From positions 1,736,001 to 1,800,000 of the forward strand of contig NZ_CP115841.1 of NCBI RefSeq assembly GCF_013318015.2: DNA of 64,000 nt. The letters are read 5' to 3'. Below are positions 11,064 through 18,582 of this stretch, one piece after another; positions within the stretch are counted from its first letter, which is position 1, and each line of letters starts with the position of its first letter. The DNA is from Agrobacterium tumefaciens. Its GTDB lineage: Bacteria; Pseudomonadota; Alphaproteobacteria; Rhizobiales; Rhizobiaceae. A program made the translations under genes and the position numbers. The notes below the pieces were generated by a model. The model searched no databases and was not told where the DNA came from. It saw only the letters and a list, made by a program, of their open reading frames with translations.

Positions 11064-11265
11064 AACCTAAACCCGCAACATTCATCGGACGGGTGGGCAG
11101 GTGGCATTGCAAATCGGCGAAAACAAGTCCCGCAACGGCGAAAGCGGCCTCGGCGTGGCCGGCAACGACGCGGGCACCTTTACGAACCCCTTGCGAAACA
11201 AGGGGTTTAGGCGACAGCACGAAAATGTTCAAGAAACCGTGAGGGTCGGAAGCAGCGACAGCCGT

Positions 11266-11718
11266 TCAATCGAATTCCGCAGAAACGATGGTGACGCGCC
11301 ATTCCAGCCGTTGCGGATCTACCGTTTCATTGTTGCGCAGTCGGAAAGAGCGGCACGCGGCAAAGGTCTCCCCGGCCTCGATCCGCCTTTCACTCACCTG
11401 ATAGGGATCAAAGGCGACGGAGGCGCGGAAGGCAGGCTCGAACCCTTCAAGCGTATAGGTCAGGCGCTGCACGGCAACATTATTGTCGTTGCGGAAGCTG
11501 ACGCGGATCGGCAATGCCGCATCCGTGCACGCCGCATCGAAGCTAGCCGTCGCAATGACATGGTCGAGCCGCTGGCTGCCGCGCTGCCAGTCGTAAATGA
11601 CAAAGGCGGCGGTGGTTCCCCAGATCACCAGCAGGCAGATGACGACCGGTTTGAGGTGCCGCGGAAACGCGATGAGGGTGAGAAGAAGAATGGCACTGAG
11701 AACGGCTCCGACAATCAC
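11266..11718 (-). CDS. Membrane protein of unknown function
   Basis: I do not recognise this 150-residue protein. Two hydrophobic helices at residues 1-20 and 24-45 are followed by a soluble domain of about 100 residues with a beta-rich pattern and two cysteines (ACTDAALPI and FAACRSF). The predicted topology is two N-terminal helices with a C-terminal domain that is probably periplasmic. It lies between the phosphatase and a long gap before the outer membrane protein, with no clear operon partner. Confidence 0.65.
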   Translation of the reverse strand: MIVGAVLSAILLLTLIAFPRHLKPVVICLLVIWGTTAAFVIYDWQRGSQRLDHVIATASFDAACTDAALPIRVSFRNDNNVAVQRLTYTLEGFEPAFRASVAFDPYQVSERRIEAGETFAACRSFRLRNNETVDPQRLEWRVTIVSAEFD

Positions 11719-12104
11719 GTCGCCCCTCCCCCATGAAAACTAACCCGCATGCGATCCTGTCCTCCCTTGCCCATTCCTGCCCGCAACATCAGCCCTATCC
11801 AGGTGTCGAAGCACCGGCATTGCCGCAGACAGGCACAACTCTATGGTCGTGCCCCTCGCTGTCAAGACAACCAAGCGTGACCCCGCTTCCGTTGCTTTGA
11901 CAAGGCGGCGAAAGGAACCAAACGCCGTTGAAGGCGTTCGCCGCATCAGAACAGCATGACGGGGCGGTAAAAAACGTCGCGATTTGGGCAAGGAAGGCCG
12001 GCAACTCGAGGGAACAATCTGCCCCTTGGAACCGCCGATCTCCAACCCATATTAAATGCACCTAATATATGTTATAGAAGTCAATCAGCTCAGGGAGAAA
12101 AACG
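11719..12104. other. Intergenic region upstream of the outer membrane protein gene
   Basis: This 386-base stretch has no convincing gene; short frames in it lack coding character. Near its right end is an inverted repeat ATATTA/TAATAT (12049-12068). A GGAAC at 12028 stands 19 bases before a TT, a weak match to EcfG-type promoters. A GGGAG Shine-Dalgarno precedes the ATG at 12105. Confidence 0.5.
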
Positions 12105-12737
12105 ATGAAAACGCTGATCGTAACGTCACTCTTGGCCCTGTCCGCCAGCACCGCGATGGCTGCGGATGCCGTATACGAAACCCCGGCGCCTCCGGTCGCG
12201 CAGGAAACCCTGCCGGTATTTACCTGGTCTGGTCCGTATCTTGGTATTCAAGGCGGCGCTGGCTGGGCGAACGGCGATTTTTCGGCTGGCGGCCCCGTCG
12301 CGTCGGATAGTTTCGATGGCGGCATTCTGGGCGCTTTTGCCGGTTACAATTACCAGTTCGACAATAATTTCGTCCTCGGTATCGAAGGCGATGTCGATTA
12401 TAACTGGAACGACAATGACTATGCTGGCGTGAACATCGGCACCGACTGGCAGGGTTCTGTTCGTGGCCGTGTCGGTTACGCTTTCGACCGTGCCTTGATC
12501 TATGGTACCGCCGGCTGGACAGCGACGCGCGGTTTCATCGAAACGCCTGGCGCCGGCAAGGATAGCACTACGTTCAACGGTTACACCGTCGGCGCTGGCC
12601 TGGACTATGCCTTCACCGACAATGTGTTCGGCAGGATTGAATATCGCTACAATGACTATGGCGACAAGGACATCTTCGGCGTCAACACCGATTTCGACCA
12701 GAGCACCGTCAAGGTCGGCCTTGGTGTGAAGTTCTGA
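12105..12737 (+). CDS. Outer membrane beta-barrel protein (Omp25/RopB-like)
   Basis: A 210-residue porin-like protein of the family that includes Brucella Omp25/Omp31 and rhizobial RopB. A clear signal peptide ends near AMAADA. After a short proline-rich linker comes WSGPYLGIQGGAGWANGDFS, the typical first strand. Alternating aromatic and hydrophobic strands follow (GFAGYNYQFDNNFVLGIEGDV; GRVGYAFDRALIYGTAGW). The C-terminus (STVKVGLGVKF) ends in phenylalanine, as expected for BAM-dependent assembly. It is predicted to form an eight-stranded barrel. It is followed directly by a strong terminator, so it is probably monocistronic. Confidence 0.9.
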   Translation: MKTLIVTSLLALSASTAMAADAVYETPAPPVAQETLPVFTWSGPYLGIQGGAGWANGDFSAGGPVASDSFDGGILGAFAGYNYQFDNNFVLGIEGDVDYNWNDNDYAGVNIGTDWQGSVRGRVGYAFDRALIYGTAGWTATRGFIETPGAGKDSTTFNGYTVGAGLDYAFTDNVFGRIEYRYNDYGDKDIFGVNTDFDQSTVKVGLGVKF

Positions 12738-12762
12738 TAGCGTCGACAAACGTCAGCAAAAG

Positions 12763-12790
12763 AGCCCGGCCAAGTGCCGGGCTTTTTCTT
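12763..12790 (+). terminator. Terminator of the outer membrane protein gene
   Basis: AGCCCGGC/GCCGGGCT stem with a five-base loop, followed by TTTTTCTTT. Confidence 0.85.
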
Positions 12791-12949
12791 TGTCGGAACG
12801 CCGCACCAGCTTCGCCCTGAGACTCTAAAAACGTGGAAAATGTGAACATCGCAAAAATGAGATATTCACGGACCGTTCAGCCGGCCCGTGCCATCATGCG
12901 GGCATAATGAGCCTCTATCTCCCGAAGCAGGCTTATGGAGTAGCCCTCG

Positions 12950-13312
12950 ATGAAAAAGATCATTCTTACAACCCTTGCCGCGCTGGTTGCCACCGGCAGC
13001 GTCTTCGCGTCCTACGGCACCGCTGCCGCGCAGGACTATCCCTATCGTCCGCGCTACGACCGTGGCGGCCCGCCTCCACCGCCCTATCGCGAACACCGCC
13101 GCCACAATGATGGTGCTGCGATTGCCGGCGGACTGGCTGCAGGCGTTATCGGCGGCCTGATCGGCGGCGCAATCGCCAACGGCGGTAACAGCGGTTCCCG
13201 CTACTACGAGCCACCACCGCCGCCCCGCCCACGCTGCTGGTTCGAAGACCGCCGCGTTCCAAATTCCTATGACGGCGGCTGGCACACCGAAAGCATGCGG
13301 GTCTGCGACTGA
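12950..13312 (+). CDS. Small exported glycine-zipper protein of unknown function
   Basis: A 120-residue protein with a signal peptide (cut after GTAAAQ). A basic, proline-rich segment (RPRYDRGGPPPPPYREHRR) is followed by a glycine-zipper helix pair (AIAGGLAAGVIGGLIGGAIA) like that of 2TM glycine-zipper envelope proteins. A short C-terminal domain has two cysteines (CWFEDRR and VCD). Such proteins are common and mostly uncharacterised in Rhizobiales, and are thought to sit in the periplasm or outer envelope. It has its own downstream terminator. Confidence 0.8.
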   Translation: MKKIILTTLAALVATGSVFASYGTAAAQDYPYRPRYDRGGPPPPPYREHRRHNDGAAIAGGLAAGVIGGLIGGAIANGGNSGSRYYEPPPPPRPRCWFEDRRVPNSYDGGWHTESMRVCD

Positions 13313-13339
13313 CCCCATAGCTGAAAATCCGTAATGAAC

Positions 13340-13375
13340 AATCCGATCAGTCTGAATGGCTGGTCGGATTTTTTG
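13340..13375 (+). terminator. Terminator of the glycine-zipper gene
   Basis: AATCCGA-CAG/CTG-TCGGATT stem followed by TTTTTT. Confidence 0.8.
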
Positions 13376-13468
13376 TTGGATGAGCAAAAACCAAGGAATG
13401 CGCAATGATCGATGATGTGTCGACTTGCTATACGGAATAGCACCAACTCGTTCAAAATATAAGGAAAA

Positions 13469-13544
13469 TGGTGGGCCCGGAGAGACTCGAACTCCCAACC
13501 AAGCGGTTATGAGCCGCCGGCTCTAACCATTGAGCTACAGGCCC
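13469..13544 (-). tRNA. ileX: tRNA-Ile with CAU anticodon (lysidine type)
   Basis: The minus strand folds into a complete 76-base cloverleaf with an encoded CCA. The acceptor GGGCCTG pairs with CGGGCCC. The anticodon stem GCGG/CCGC encloses CTCATAA, giving anticodon CAT. The block GGTTAGAGC...CTCATAA...CGCTTGGT matches E. coli tRNA-Ile2 rather than the methionine tRNAs. It is therefore predicted to be modified to lysidine by TilS and to read AUA codons. The D-arm GCTC/GAGC and T-arm GGGAG/CTCTCC region are also present. Confidence 0.92.
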
Positions 13545-13722
13545 TTTCGGAAAAATTATCCGAAACACCGGCTTCGCAATGGTTCGAATCCGGTGGGTCA
13601 CGCTCTAACGTAGTTTTTACGGCCCGACAAGCCATTGATGCTATCGCAAGCTGCCGTTGCCGTATTAGCTTCACAATCTAAGGCAATACCCTGCAAAGGG
13701 ACACAATCAACGAGGAAACACC

Positions 13723-14466
13723 ATGACGACGACAAAGGCCCGCCTTTTCGCACTTAGTGCATTGACCGCAGCAGCAATGATGCCGCTTGCCGGTAATGCC
13801 CTTGCGCAGGATGCCACTCCGCGCGAAGCAACCATCAGTGTTTCCGGTGAAGGCCAGTCGGCAATCGCGCCCGATATGGCGATCCTGTCATTCAGTGTCG
13901 TCAAGCAGGCGGAAACGGCGGCTGCGGCTCTGACAGAGAATTCCAAGGCGCTCGCCGAGGTTCTGAAATCGCTGAAGGCGTCCGCCATCGAAGACCGCGA
14001 CCTGCAGACCAGCAATTTCTCCGTACAGCCGCTTTACAAGCATTATGAGCCGAAAGACGGCGTTTACGTCGCACCGGAAATTACCGGCTATCAAGTTTCC
14101 AACGGACTGACCGTGCGCGTACGCGACCTGAAGAAGCTGGGCGAGATACTCGATACCTCCGTCAAGCTCGGCATCAACCAGGGCGGGGATATTACCTTCA
14201 CCAATGACAAGCCGGAAGCAACCGTGACCGAGGCCCGCAAGCAGGCGGTTGCCGATGCGCTGGCCAAGGCAAAAACGCTGACGGAGGCGGCGGGCGTGAA
14301 GCTTGGACGCGTGATCCAGATCAGCGAGAACATGCAGCGCCCCATGCCGGTGCCGCAGACCATGATGCGCGCTTCGATGGCGAAGGAGGCCGACAGCGTG
14401 CCGATCGCTTCGGGTGAGAACAGCTACAGCGTGGTGGTCAACGTCACCTTCGCCCTGGGCGAATAA
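13723..14466 (+). CDS. SIMPL domain-containing protein (DUF541)
   Basis: A 247-residue periplasmic protein with a signal peptide (cleaved after GNALAQ) and one SIMPL/DUF541 domain over most of the rest. Hallmarks are the ISVSGEGQSAIAPDMAILSFSV opening, the GYQVSNGLTVRVRDL segment and the ADALAKAKTLTEAAGVKLG block. Members such as E. coli YggE and Brucella BP26 are exported oligomers linked to oxidative stress or immunogenicity. No enzymatic activity is known. It carries its own promoter region after the tRNA gene and its own terminator. Confidence 0.9.
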   Translation: MTTTKARLFALSALTAAAMMPLAGNALAQDATPREATISVSGEGQSAIAPDMAILSFSVVKQAETAAAALTENSKALAEVLKSLKASAIEDRDLQTSNFSVQPLYKHYEPKDGVYVAPEITGYQVSNGLTVRVRDLKKLGEILDTSVKLGINQGGDITFTNDKPEATVTEARKQAVADALAKAKTLTEAAGVKLGRVIQISENMQRPMPVPQTMMRASMAKEADSVPIASGENSYSVVVNVTFALGE

Positions 14467-14552
14467 AACAGTCGGAGCGGCGGCATTGCCCGCCGCCCGC
14501 ATTTGCCGAACGGCTGCGCGTAACCGCCACCCGAGAGGCCACAAAAAGAAAC

Positions 14553-14591
14553 GCCCCCCGCCTGTCAGAACAAGCGAGGGGCATTTTTTTT
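14553..14591. terminator. Terminator between the SIMPL gene and the convergent secreted-protein gene
   Basis: GCCCC-CGC/GCG-GGGGC stem followed by eight T residues on the plus strand. A short A-run on the left may allow weak function in the other direction. Confidence 0.8.
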
Positions 14592-14637
14592 GATCCGCGC
14601 GAAGGGCGGGGGATTTCCGCGGATCAATATCAGCCGT

Positions 14638-15015
14638 TTAGCGACGGATCACCGGGCAACCACGCTCATTGGCGAAGAAGATGCGGTCAGGGCCGCGACG
14701 GTCGAAGCCTGCAACCACGACACGGCGCGGCGATACATCGACAACGCGCGCGCGGCGAAGACCCATGCGGCTAGCCTTTTCCTCCGCAAGCCGCGGCGAG
14801 CAACCGTAACGCGGGCGGTCAGGACGGCCCCAACCCGGACCAGGACGATCGGGACGACCCCAGCCCGGGCCGCGGCCTCTGTCATGACCGTATCCATCCT
14901 GAACCTGAACTCTGAGCTGAACATCCGGGCCAGCCGAAGCAGCTGGAGCGGTGACGGAAATTCCGCCGAGGGCGATGAGGGCAGCCAGGCCGGCTTTTGC
15001 GAAGGTACTGAACAT
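14638..15015 (-). CDS. Small basic secreted protein of unknown function
   Basis: A 125-residue protein with a signal peptide (cleavage after APAASA). A low-complexity arginine/glycine/proline stretch contains near-duplicate units of the form GPGWGRPDRP. The C-terminal module of about 55 residues starts at YGCSPRLAEEKASRMGLRRARVVDV and contains two cysteines (YGCS and ERGCPV) that could form a disulfide. This C-terminal module recurs in small rhizobial exported proteins, but I know no function for it. About 75 bases upstream is a symmetric four-part GAAC/GTTC array that may control it. Confidence 0.75.
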   Translation of the reverse strand: MFSTFAKAGLAALIALGGISVTAPAASAGPDVQLRVQVQDGYGHDRGRGPGWGRPDRPGPGWGRPDRPRYGCSPRLAEEKASRMGLRRARVVDVSPRRVVVAGFDRRGPDRIFFANERGCPVIRR

Positions 15016-15089
15016 GAACTCACTCCGTTTGTTTCTGCGCCGGCAGGGACGTCCCCCGGCGATTGACGAGACCCTAGACCCGCCCGCCT

Positions 15090-15124
15090 GAACGCCGACA
15101 GAACCGCATGTTCAGCAGACGTTC
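15090..15124. promoter_or_regulatory. Symmetric GAAC/GTTC four-part array
   Basis: GAAC at 15090 and 15101, then GTTC at 15110 and 15121. The layout is GAAC-N7-GAAC-N5-GTTC-N7-GTTC. Each half has the spacing of an alphaproteobacterial LexA box, but the whole forms one larger dyad. The factor is unknown. Confidence 0.5.
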
Positions 15125-15174
15125 AGAGACATTAACGGGAAAACGAAAGGAAAAGTCGGGGCTTTTGACGGGAA

Positions 15175-15600
15175 TCATGGGGAGATATGCAGAACGATTT
15201 CACGGCGGTGCGGCCGGTCGCGATGTTCGAAAAGATAAAGGCCCTGCCATGTGCCAAGGGTAAGCCTGCCATCGCTGATCGGTACTCCGATGGAAACCGC
15301 GGTCAGGGCCGATTTGATGTGAGCAGGCATGTCATCAGGGCCTTCGAGCGTGTGGACGACCCAGCGCATGGAGACATCGTCGGAAGGTGGCACGAGGCGG
15401 GAAAAAAATACCGCCAGATCACGCCGGACATCCGGATCGGCATTTTCCTGGATAAGCAGGGAGCAGGATGTGTGCCTGACTAAGACGGTCAAAAGGCCTT
15501 CGTCCACGCCTGCCTCCTTCACAAAGCGCTCGGCCTCGGACGTAAATTCGTAGAGTCCCTGCCCGTGGGTGGTGGTAATGGTCATTTTCTTCTGCGGCAC
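15175..15600 (-). CDS. yjbQ: YjbQ family protein (UPF0047, secondary thiamine-phosphate synthase type)
   Basis: A protein of about 141 residues covering the whole UPF0047 domain: VRHTSCSLLIQENADPDVRRDLAVF, the SALTAVSIGVPISDGRLTLGTWQGLYLFEHRD segment with its GTWQ motif, and a C-terminal I(V/L)LHISP strand. E. coli YjbQ has weak thiamine-phosphate synthase activity; the physiological role is unsettled. The GTG at 15600 is preceded by AAGGAAA at suitable distance; an ATG five codons later (15585) is the alternative. It diverges from the phytochrome gene. Confidence 0.85.
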   Translation of the reverse strand: MPQKKMTITTTHGQGLYEFTSEAERFVKEAGVDEGLLTVLVRHTSCSLLIQENADPDVRRDLAVFFSRLVPPSDDVSMRWVVHTLEGPDDMPAHIKSALTAVSIGVPISDGRLTLGTWQGLYLFEHRDRPHRREIVLHISP

Positions 15601-15621
15601 GTTATTTCCTTTAGAAAATTC

Positions 15622-15647
15622 GGAACAAATTAGGCACTGCAAACGTT
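15622..15647 (+). promoter_or_regulatory. EcfG-type (general stress sigma) promoter match upstream of the phytochrome
   Basis: GGAAC (15622-15626), 17 bases, CGTT (15644-15647). This matches the GGAAC-N16/17-CGTT consensus of EcfG/RpoE2 promoters. It reads toward the phytochrome gene with a leader of about 200 bases. Confidence 0.5.
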
Positions 15648-15852
15648 GGACCATGTCGAATTGTAACTGATGGCGAAAAGGCGTGCTTCCATGACATGGC
15701 GGCTGCCTTTAATAGAACGGAATACCGGCGTCACGGTTGCAAAAAACGGGGAAGGATTGGCACTATCAGAATGAACCATTCAGGCTTTCCCGTCTGCGGA
15801 CGACTAAACTATTTTCAGTGCAAGACAGGCAAAGGGTGCGAGAGATAGATTC

Positions 15853-18405
15853 ATGGCATCCACTGATTATATTGTCGACCTGACAAATTGCGACCGCGAA
15901 CCCATCCACATTCCAGGTTATATTCAATCGCACGGCTGCCTGATCGCTTGCGACAACGCCATGCGCATGGTCCTGCGGCATTCGGAAAACTGTCGCGAGA
16001 TCTTGCGCGTCGATGGCGATATCAACGGCAGGACCGCCGAAGAAGTGCTTGGTAAAAATCTCGTCCATGACCTTCGCAACGCACTTACGGTAACCGGGAG
16101 GACCACCCGCCCTGCCATGCTGCCCAATATGGAACTGCGCGATGGTCGCAGCTTCGATATTGCGCTCCACCGCTATAAATCCACGACGATCATCGAATTC
16201 GAACCGTCAGGGAGCGAGACCCAGCCGCTTGGTACCGCACGCAAGATGGTGGACCGCATTCGCGAGGCGGACACGGTCGAAAGCCTGATTTCGAGAACAA
16301 CCCGGCTGGTAAAGGCGACCTTGGGTTACGACCGGGTGATGATCTACCGTTTCGAGGATGACGGTGCAGGCAAGGTCGTGTCGGAGGCAAAGCAGCCGGA
16401 ACTGGAAAGCTTTCTCGGACAATATTTTCCGGCAAGCGACATACCGCAGCAGGCCCGCACGCTCTATCTTAAAAACACACTGCGTATCATCTCCGACGCC
16501 AGCGGAATACGAGTTCCCGTATTGCCCGCCATCGATGTGTCTGGTGAACCGCTTGATCTGTCATTCGCGCATTTGCGCAGCGTTTCTCCCATCCATTGCG
16601 AATATCTTCGCAATATGGGCGTTGCTGCCTCCATGTCGATTTCGGTGATCGTCGATGGCGCCCTGTGGGGCCTTATCGCCTGCCACCATTATTCGCCACG
16701 CGTTCTGACGATGTCGGTCAGGATCGCCGCAGAAATGTTTGGAGAGTTTTTCTCCATGCATTTGCAGGTCCTTAAGCAGAAGCGCAAACTCGATACCGTC
16801 AACCACGCCCATGCCGCTCTAGACCGCTTCCTGCGGCTCGCCGCCCATCACGCGCACATCGAGGAACTGCTGATCGACAGTTTCCAGGATTTTGCCGATC
16901 TGATGCCATGCGACGGCGTCGGGCTTTGGGTGGACAACAACTGGCACGGCCACGGCGCAACGCCGCCAGCGGATGCCATTCCAAGGCTGGCGCGCTTCGT
17001 AACCTCTGTCAGTGAGGGAAGGGTCTGGGCAACACATGCCATCTCGCAAGCCATACCGGAAGCGGAGATTTATGCAGATATCGCAGCCGGAATGCTCGCC
17101 ATTCCGCTGTCGCAGGTCAAAAATGACTATCTGCTGTTTTTCCGCAGGGAGATCGTGCAGAACCTGAACTGGGCCGGCAACCCGGAAAAATCCTATGAGA
17201 CCGGTCCGCTCGGCGATCGTCTCACGCCGCGCAAGAGCTTCGCGATCTGGAAGGAGACCGTGCGCCTGCAGGCGCAGCCATGGTCAGATGCGGACCGGGA
17301 AATTGCCGAAGCCGCAAGAATAGCGTTGGTCGAGGTCGCATTCCATCACAGCGAGCTGATGGCGGGCGAAAGGGAGCGCGCGGAAGTGCGCCAGCGCATG
17401 CTGAACGAGGAACTCAACCACCGCGTCAAGAACGTTCTCGCCATTATCAAATCGCTGGTCGGCAATCCCTCGCAGGAGGGTAAAACCCTGCAGGAATATG
17501 TCGGTGCGCTGAAGGGTCGTATCCAGGCACTGTCCTTTGCCCATGACCAGATCATCCGCGGTGAAGGCGGCGGGTCGTTGCGCGACCTGCTGGACGCCGA
17601 ATTGTCGCCGCACCGTTCAGCCGAGGCTATTGTTGATCTCGCCGGACCACAGGTCACGCTCGATTCGCGCGCATTTTCCGTCATGGCCCTCGTACTGCAT
17701 GAACTGGCGACGAATGCTGCCAAATACGGCGCGCTTGCGCAGACCGGCGGAAAACTGGATCTGCGCTGGGAAGTCGACGAAAACCGCGATTGCCTGATAC
17801 ATTGGCGCGAAACTCTGCCTACCAAGCTGCCCACACCATCACGCTCCGGGTTCGGCACGGCGCTCATCAGCCGCAGCATCCCCTACGATCTGGGTGGACG
17901 CAGCACCATCCGGTATTTGCCTGATGGGCTGGAGGCGGAAATTCTCCTGCCCTCCCGCCATATCTCAGCAGTCATGACAGCTTCCGAGATGAAGACGGAG
18001 GATGACACCGCACCACAACCCAGACGGTCCAACCGGGAGGAAACGTTGAAAATATTGCTCGTAGAAGACCAGATGCTGATCGCCATGGATGTGGAGAACA
18101 TGCTGGAAGACAACGGCATCAAGACAATCGAAACCGCGACCTCCTCGGCAATGGCCATCGAGAAGCTGAAGAGCTACGTGCCGGATGTGGCTATCCTCGA
18201 CATCAATCTCGGCTCCGACACCTCCATCGCCGTCGCACGCGAGCTTCACCGCCGCGGCATCCCCTTCCTGTTCGCCACCGGCTATGCCGATGCCAGCATG
18301 GTGCCTGACGACTTCGGCAACGTGCCTGTTATCAGGAAGCCTTACGACGAAGATGCGCTGATGGCGGGTATCGGGCTGTTGGTCGGTGATACGGAGAGGG
18401 TGTAA
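15853..18405 (+). CDS. agp2: Bacteriophytochrome Agp2/BphP2: PAS-GAF-PHY-HWE kinase-receiver
   Basis: This is the 850-residue biliverdin photoreceptor known in Agrobacterium as Agp2 or AtBphP2, a bathy phytochrome whose dark state is Pfr. Cys13 (DLTNC) in the N-terminal extension is the chromophore-attaching cysteine. PAS (IPGYIQSHGCLIACD) leads into GAF, with the PASDIPQQAR loop, then the PHY domain to about residue 500. The output is an HWE-type histidine kinase: phospho-acceptor H523 in LNEELNHRVKNVL, ATP-site N-box HELATNAAKYGAL, and HWRE. A receiver from about residue 732 has its phosphorylatable Asp783 in AILDINLG. No heme oxygenase gene lies in the window, so biliverdin must come from elsewhere. 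The gene is flanked by yjbQ (divergent) and a RIME-like repeat. Confidence 0.97.
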   Translation: MASTDYIVDLTNCDREPIHIPGYIQSHGCLIACDNAMRMVLRHSENCREILRVDGDINGRTAEEVLGKNLVHDLRNALTVTGRTTRPAMLPNMELRDGRSFDIALHRYKSTTIIEFEPSGSETQPLGTARKMVDRIREADTVESLISRTTRLVKATLGYDRVMIYRFEDDGAGKVVSEAKQPELESFLGQYFPASDIPQQARTLYLKNTLRIISDASGIRVPVLPAIDVSGEPLDLSFAHLRSVSPIHCEYLRNMGVAASMSISVIVDGALWGLIACHHYSPRVLTMSVRIAAEMFGEFFSMHLQVLKQKRKLDTVNHAHAALDRFLRLAAHHAHIEELLIDSFQDFADLMPCDGVGLWVDNNWHGHGATPPADAIPRLARFVTSVSEGRVWATHAISQAIPEAEIYADIAAGMLAIPLSQVKNDYLLFFRREIVQNLNWAGNPEKSYETGPLGDRLTPRKSFAIWKETVRLQAQPWSDADREIAEAARIALVEVAFHHSELMAGERERAEVRQRMLNEELNHRVKNVLAIIKSLVGNPSQEGKTLQEYVGALKGRIQALSFAHDQIIRGEGGGSLRDLLDAELSPHRSAEAIVDLAGPQVTLDSRAFSVMALVLHELATNAAKYGALAQTGGKLDLRWEVDENRDCLIHWRETLPTKLPTPSRSGFGTALISRSIPYDLGGRSTIRYLPDGLEAEILLPSRHISAVMTASEMKTEDDTAPQPRRSNREETLKILLVEDQMLIAMDVENMLEDNGIKTIETATSSAMAIEKLKSYVPDVAILDINLGSDTSIAVARELHRRGIPFLFATGYADASMVPDDFGNVPVIRKPYDEDALMAGIGLLVGDTERV

Positions 18406-18440
18406 GCTCCTAGCCCTGCTGACCGACACATTTCCAGACT

Positions 18441-18535
18441 GGAAGTCATCCTTGGGCTTGTCCCAAGGATTTAAACACGTCTACGAGATCAGTCGGTTGC
18501 ATATCCTCGGGACAAGCCCGAGGACGACGGAGTGG
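18441..18535. repeat. RIME-like element with two large palindromes
   Basis: ATCCTTGGG/CCCAAGGAT (18448-18470) and TCCTCGGG/CCCGAGGA (18504-18523) form two palindromes. The two ends of the element are themselves inverted copies: GTCATCC... at the left against the reverse complement of ...GGACGAC at the right, with related interior bases. This structure and the roughly 95-base length resemble the rhizobial RIME1 element. Confidence 0.65.
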
Positions 18536-18582
18536 CGTACGGAAACCTTCGTCAGCAAACCGAAAGTTTAAAAAACTAGCCT

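Noticed and set aside
12028..12053. EcfG promoter for the outer membrane protein (GGAAC-N19-TT)
   Set aside because: The -10 part lacks CGTT and the match rests on two T residues, so chance is likely.
13572..13605. GGTTCGAATCC on the plus strand, resembling a tRNA T-arm and suggesting a tRNA remnant or att site beside tRNA-Ile
   Set aside because: The flanking bases pair poorly (one mismatch and one G-U in five), there is no acceptor or anticodon arm, and no integrase or island is nearby.
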